Part shown: positions 61,068 to 64,000 of the stretch, piece after piece | How positions within the stretch are numbered: the stretch's first letter is position 1 | How the letters are laid out: each line of letters begins with the position of its first letter | Assembly (NCBI RefSeq): GCF_014656095.1 | Contig: NZ_BNBT01000006.1 | Coordinates: 1-64,000 of the forward strand | Origin: Streptomyces longispororuber | Lineage (GTDB): Bacteria; Actinomycetota; Actinomycetes; Streptomycetales; Streptomycetaceae | Length of the DNA: 64,000 nucleotides | Direction: 5' to 3' | Program-made: the position numbers and the translations under genes | The notes under the pieces: model-generated | What the model was told of the DNA's origin: nothing | The model's input: the letters and a program-made list of their open reading frames with translations, nothing else | The model's database searches: none

Positions 61068-61850
61068 ATGAGCGAGAACAACCCTGACGGTAAGCGCACG
61101 GCCCGGGAGCGGCTTGCGGAGGAGCGTGAGCGGCAGAAGGCCCGTGACCGGCGGCGCCGGGCGGTCCTGGTGAGCGCCGCCGTCGTCGGCGTGCTCGCCC
61201 TGGCCGCGGTCGGCGGCCTGCTGGCGGCGAACGCCGGGGACGACGACAAGAAGAAGGACACCTCGGGCCCGGTCGTCGCGCCCGAGGGCGCCGCGGGCAA
61301 GGACGGCCTCGCGATCCGCGTCGGCGAGGAGGGCGCCCGGTCCACCCTCACCGTCTGGGAGGACTTCCGCTGCCCGGCGTGCAAGCAGTTCGAGGACGCC
61401 TACCGCTCCACGGTCAACGACCTCACCAAGAAGGGGCAGCTCAAGGTCGAGTACCACCTCGCGACCCTCATCGACGACAACATGGGCGGCTCCGGCTCCC
61501 TGCGCGCCGCCAACGCCGCCGCCTGCTCCCAGGACGCGGGCAAGTTCGCGCCGTACCACGACGTGCTGTTCCAGAACCAGCCCGAGGAGACCGACGACGC
61601 CTTCGCGGACAACGACAAGCTGATCGAGCTGGCGGGCAAGGTCGACGGCCTCGACGGCGCCGCCTTCAAGAAGTGCGTGGACGACGGCACGCACAACAGT
61701 TGGGTCGCCAAGTCCGACCGGGCCTTCGAGGACGCCAAGCTGCGCGGCACCCCGACGGTCCTGCTCGACGGCAAGGACATCTTCGCGGACCAGAAGAACC
61801 CGCTGACGCCCGCCAAGCTCAAGGCCGCCGTGGAGAAGGCGAACGGCTGA
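61068..61850 (+). CDS. Membrane-anchored thioredoxin-fold (DsbA-like) protein
   Basis: Protein of 260 aa: charged cytoplasmic N-terminus (1-31), membrane helix (32-54), acidic/Lys linker, then a thioredoxin-fold domain with CPAC (C102-C105) and the cis-proline loop GTPTVL. Two further cysteines lie at AAACSQD and KKCVDDG. It is a paralogue of the CPIC protein at 31274-32092. Likely role is thiol exchange on exported proteins. ATG 61068 begins the conserved MSENNPDGKR; upstream in-frame codons overlap the trpA terminator. Confidence 0.86.
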   Translation: MSENNPDGKRTARERLAEERERQKARDRRRRAVLVSAAVVGVLALAAVGGLLAANAGDDDKKKDTSGPVVAPEGAAGKDGLAIRVGEEGARSTLTVWEDFRCPACKQFEDAYRSTVNDLTKKGQLKVEYHLATLIDDNMGGSGSLRAANAAACSQDAGKFAPYHDVLFQNQPEETDDAFADNDKLIELAGKVDGLDGAAFKKCVDDGTHNSWVAKSDRAFEDAKLRGTPTVLLDGKDIFADQKNPLTPAKLKAAVEKANG

Positions 61851-61945
61851 CCGGTTCCCGTGCGGCGGGCGGATCTTGACCCGCCGCCGGGCCCCTGTTA
61901 TGGACCCGTTGCGGGGTTGGTTGCCGTCCGCCCGGCCCGGCAGGG

Positions 61946-61951
61946 TAGCGT
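61946..61951 (+). promoter_or_regulatory. Candidate -10 of lgt
   Basis: TAGCGT, ten bases before ATG 61962, with no clear ribosome site. Confidence 0.4.
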
Positions 61952-61961
61952 CGACCCTGCC

Positions 61962-62960
61962 ATGGAACTTGCCTACATCCCCAGCCCCTCGCGCGGAGCG
62001 ATCGAGCTCGGCCCGTTTCCGCTGCGCGGCTACGCGTTGTGCATCATCGTCGGTGTGTTCGTCGCCGTGTGGCTCGGCAACAAGCGCTGGATCGCGCGCG
62101 GCGGCCAACCCGGCACGGTGGCCGACATCTCCGTGTGGGCGGTGCCGTTCGGCCTGGTCGGCGGCCGCCTCTACCACGTGATCACGGACTACCAGCTCTA
62201 CTTCGGTGACGGCCGTGACTGGGTGGACGCCTTCAAGATCTGGGAGGGCGGGCTCGGCATCTGGGGGGCGATCGCCTTCGGCGCGGTCGGCGCCTGGATC
62301 GGCTGTCGCAGGCGCGGCATCCCGCTGCCCGCCTGGGCCGACGCGCTGGCGCCGGGCATCGCCCTGGCCCAGGCCGTCGGCCGCTGGGGCAACTGGTTCA
62401 ACCAGGAGCTGTACGGCAGGGAGACCGACGTCCCTTGGGCGTTGAAGATCACCAGCTCCGACGACGGCCGCATCCCCGGCACGTACCACCCGACGTTCCT
62501 GTACGAGTCGCTGTGGTGCGTCGGCGTCGCGGTCCTCGTCATCTGGGCGGACCGGCGCTTCAAGCTCGGCCACGGGCGGGCCTTCGCCCTGTACGTCGCC
62601 TCGTACTGCGCCGGGCGCTTCTGGATCGAGTACATGCGGGTCGACGACGCGCACGAATTCCTCGGCCTGCGCCTGAACAACTGGACGGCGCTCGCCGTCT
62701 TCGTGCTCGCGGTGGTCTACCTGGTGCTCTCGGCGCGGAGGCGGCCGGGGCGCGAGGAGGTCGTCGAACCTTCCGCTGGCGGGGGCGCCCTCGGCGGTGG
62801 CGGGGGTGAGGCCGAGGGAGGGTCCTCGGACGGCTCCGCCGGGGAGAAGGCTTCGCTGGAGAAGGCCGCCTCGCCCGGCGAGGGTGCCGCTGCCGGGGGA
62901 GAGACCTCGCTGGAGAAGGCCGCCTCGGACGGTGGCGCGGAGTCCGCGTCCAAGGGCTGA
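61962..62960 (+). CDS. lgt: Prolipoprotein diacylglyceryl transferase
   Basis: Membrane enzyme of 332 aa that attaches diacylglycerol to the lipobox cysteine, the step before LspA. Seven membrane segments, the GGRLYHVITDY region, the family signature GRWGNWFNQELYG (140-152) and HPTFLYES are present. The C-terminal ~65 residues form a charged low-complexity tail with two SLEKAAS repeats. ATG 61962 begins the conserved MELAYIPSPSRG; upstream in-frame codons look non-coding. Confidence 0.95.
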   Translation: MELAYIPSPSRGAIELGPFPLRGYALCIIVGVFVAVWLGNKRWIARGGQPGTVADISVWAVPFGLVGGRLYHVITDYQLYFGDGRDWVDAFKIWEGGLGIWGAIAFGAVGAWIGCRRRGIPLPAWADALAPGIALAQAVGRWGNWFNQELYGRETDVPWALKITSSDDGRIPGTYHPTFLYESLWCVGVAVLVIWADRRFKLGHGRAFALYVASYCAGRFWIEYMRVDDAHEFLGLRLNNWTALAVFVLAVVYLVLSARRRPGREEVVEPSAGGGALGGGGGEAEGGSSDGSAGEKASLEKAASPGEGAAAGGETSLEKAASDGGAESASKG

Positions 62961-63038
62961 GGTGGGTTCGGCACCGCCGGGATCGTTGTGGTGTGGTTGC
63001 TCGCCGTTGCGGCGGAGATGAGCGCGGGGCGCAACGGT

Positions 63039-63116
63039 TGTCGCGCGTCACAGTGGCCGAACCATGGCGTGCGTCCGGACCGCGGCGTGTGGCCGCACCA
63101 TGGCGTGCTTCCGGAC
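63039..63116. repeat. Two short direct repeats after lgt
   Basis: ACCATGGCGTGC(G/T)TCCGGACCG occurs twice (from 63061 and from 63099) in the gap between lgt and the convergent lyase gene. No other feature is seen in 62961-63132. Confidence 0.5.
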
Positions 63117-63132
63117 CGGGGCGGGCTGGGCG

Positions 63133-63966
63133 TCAGAGCGAGCGGCGGGACAGGGCCAGGGTTCTGTGGGCCTCCTCCACCACCGCGCGGTCCACGAAGC
63201 GGCCGTCGGGGAGTGCTTGCGCTCCCTGTTCCGTGGCCGCCGCCTCGATGACTGCCCGCGCCTGTTCGACCTCCCGCGGGGTCGGCAGGTAGGCGCGCTC
63301 GATCACCGGCAACTGCCGGGGGTGGATGGCCGCGCGGCCCAGGAAGCCGAGGGCCCGGCCGCGGGCGCAGGAGGCGGCGAGGCCGTCGGTGTCGCGGACG
63401 TCGGGGTGGACCGACTGGGCGGGCGGCGGCAGCCCGGCCGCCCGGGCCGCCACGACGAGGCGCGAGCGGCACCAGTCGAGGCCCGCCTCGTCCCGGACGC
63501 CGAGGTCGGCGCGGAGGTCGGCCTCGCCGAGGGACACACCGCGCAGCGCCGGGTGGGCGGTCGCGACGGCGAAGGCGTGCTCCACGCCGAGGGCCGATTC
63601 GAGCAGCGCGTACAGGGCGGGGGCCCCGCCCTCGCGGGGAGCGGCCCGCTCGGCGGTGCGGACCACGTCCGCCGGTGCGGTGACCTTGGGCAGCCGCAGC
63701 CCGGCGAGCCCGGGAAGCGGGGCCAGCGCCTCCAGGTCGGCGTCGGACGGGGGTGTGCCGAGGGCGTTGACGCGGACGTGGACCGGCACCGGCCGCGGCT
63801 CGGCGAGGAGTTCGGCGGTGGCCGCGCGGGCGTACGCCTTGCGGTCGGGCGCCACCGCGTCCTCCAGGTCCACGATCACCACGTCGGCCCCCGCCACCAG
63901 CGCCTTCGCCACCACCTCGGGGCGGTCGCCGGGGACGTACAGCCAGGTCAGCGGGCACGGCCTCAT
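63133..63966 (-). CDS. CitE-like CoA ester lyase
   Basis: HpcH/HpaI aldolase-fold protein of 277 aa related to citrate lyase beta subunit and malyl-CoA or citramalyl-CoA lyases. It shows LYVPGDRPE at the start, VIVDLEDAVAPDRK with metal-binding acidic residues, HVRVNALGT, a catalytic-region LLESALGV and the late IHPRQLPVI. The acyl-CoA substrate cannot be told. ATG 63966 overlaps the stop of the upstream gene, so the two are co-translated. Confidence 0.88.
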   Translation of the reverse strand: MRPCPLTWLYVPGDRPEVVAKALVAGADVVIVDLEDAVAPDRKAYARAATAELLAEPRPVPVHVRVNALGTPPSDADLEALAPLPGLAGLRLPKVTAPADVVRTAERAAPREGGAPALYALLESALGVEHAFAVATAHPALRGVSLGEADLRADLGVRDEAGLDWCRSRLVVAARAAGLPPPAQSVHPDVRDTDGLAASCARGRALGFLGRAAIHPRQLPVIERAYLPTPREVEQARAVIEAAATEQGAQALPDGRFVDRAVVEEAHRTLALSRRSL

Positions 63967-64000
63967 ACGGCCCCCGCCGTGCGCAGCGCGTCGATCTCGG
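63963..64000 (-). CDS. End of a probable CaiB/BaiF CoA-transferase
   Basis: Only the last 11 codons are present, reading EIDALRTAGAV then TGA, overlapping the CitE-like start. This ending is like that of family III CoA-transferases (EIxxLRxxGxx), and a CoA-transferase next to a CoA ester lyase is a common pairing. The assignment is tentative because of the short fragment. Confidence 0.45.
   Translation of the reverse strand, partial: EIDALRTAGAV

Overview
This window looks like a piece of a Streptomyces chromosome. The support is very high G+C with near-saturated third-position G/C, frequent GTG starts, GTGA/ATGA stop-start overlaps, and a division cluster carrying sepF, sepG (ylmG) and divIVA, followed by neighbours typical of that genus (ileS, a histone-like DksA protein, lspA, rluD, dnaE, the his genes, and trp genes with the small gene trpM). 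It is mostly core genome: I see no phage, insertion sequence, CRISPR array, rRNA or tRNA gene.

Region 1 (1-16.5 kb) is the division and cell wall (dcw) cluster on the + strand: ftsL end, ftsI, murE, murF, mraY, murD, ftsW, murG, ftsQ, ftsZ, pgeF, ylmE, sepF, sepG, divIVA. It makes the lipid-linked peptidoglycan precursor and the septation and polar-growth machinery. The ftsQ-ftsZ gap is promoter-rich, and a strong hairpin closes the cluster.

Region 2 (16.6-38.4 kb) is housekeeping genes on both strands. It holds a eukaryotic-like ileS behind a translational T-box, a histone-H1-like/DksA fusion, lspA, rluD, a GNAT acetyltransferase, a CPA1-type cation/proton antiporter, an MscS-type channel, a dienelactone-hydrolase-like protein, a membrane Ser/Thr kinase, a Tat-exported PhoD phosphatase, a membrane-anchored DsbA-like protein with an unrecognised membrane protein, a DUF2252 protein, dnaE and a small hydrophilic protein.

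Region 3 (38.4-47.4 kb) is more variable: a NYN-domain protein, an ABC exporter pair, a membrane protein, a probable bL37 ribosomal gene, ybaK, a LON-domain protein, a helical-repeat protein and a beta-helix membrane protein. Two copies of one palindromic intergenic repeat lie here.

Region 4 (47.4-61 kb) is histidine and tryptophan biosynthesis: hisD-hisC-hisB-(54-aa membrane protein)-hisH-priA-ridA-hisF, then hisI, trpE, a Trp-associated membrane protein, trpC, trpM, trpB and trpA. No trpF or trpD is present. PriA, which in this group catalyses both the HisA and TrpF reactions, links the two pathways. Region 5 (61-64 kb) has a second membrane-anchored thioredoxin-fold protein, lgt, a CitE-like lyase and the end of a probable CoA-transferase.

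Many start codons lie 6-10 nt after a TANNNT-like hexamer with no Shine-Dalgarno sequence, suggesting frequent leaderless transcription. No obviously new multi-gene system is present. The most rewarding signals are regulatory (ileS T-box, ftsZ control region, hisD palindrome, a micro-ORF coupled to ftsW) plus a few odd proteins.
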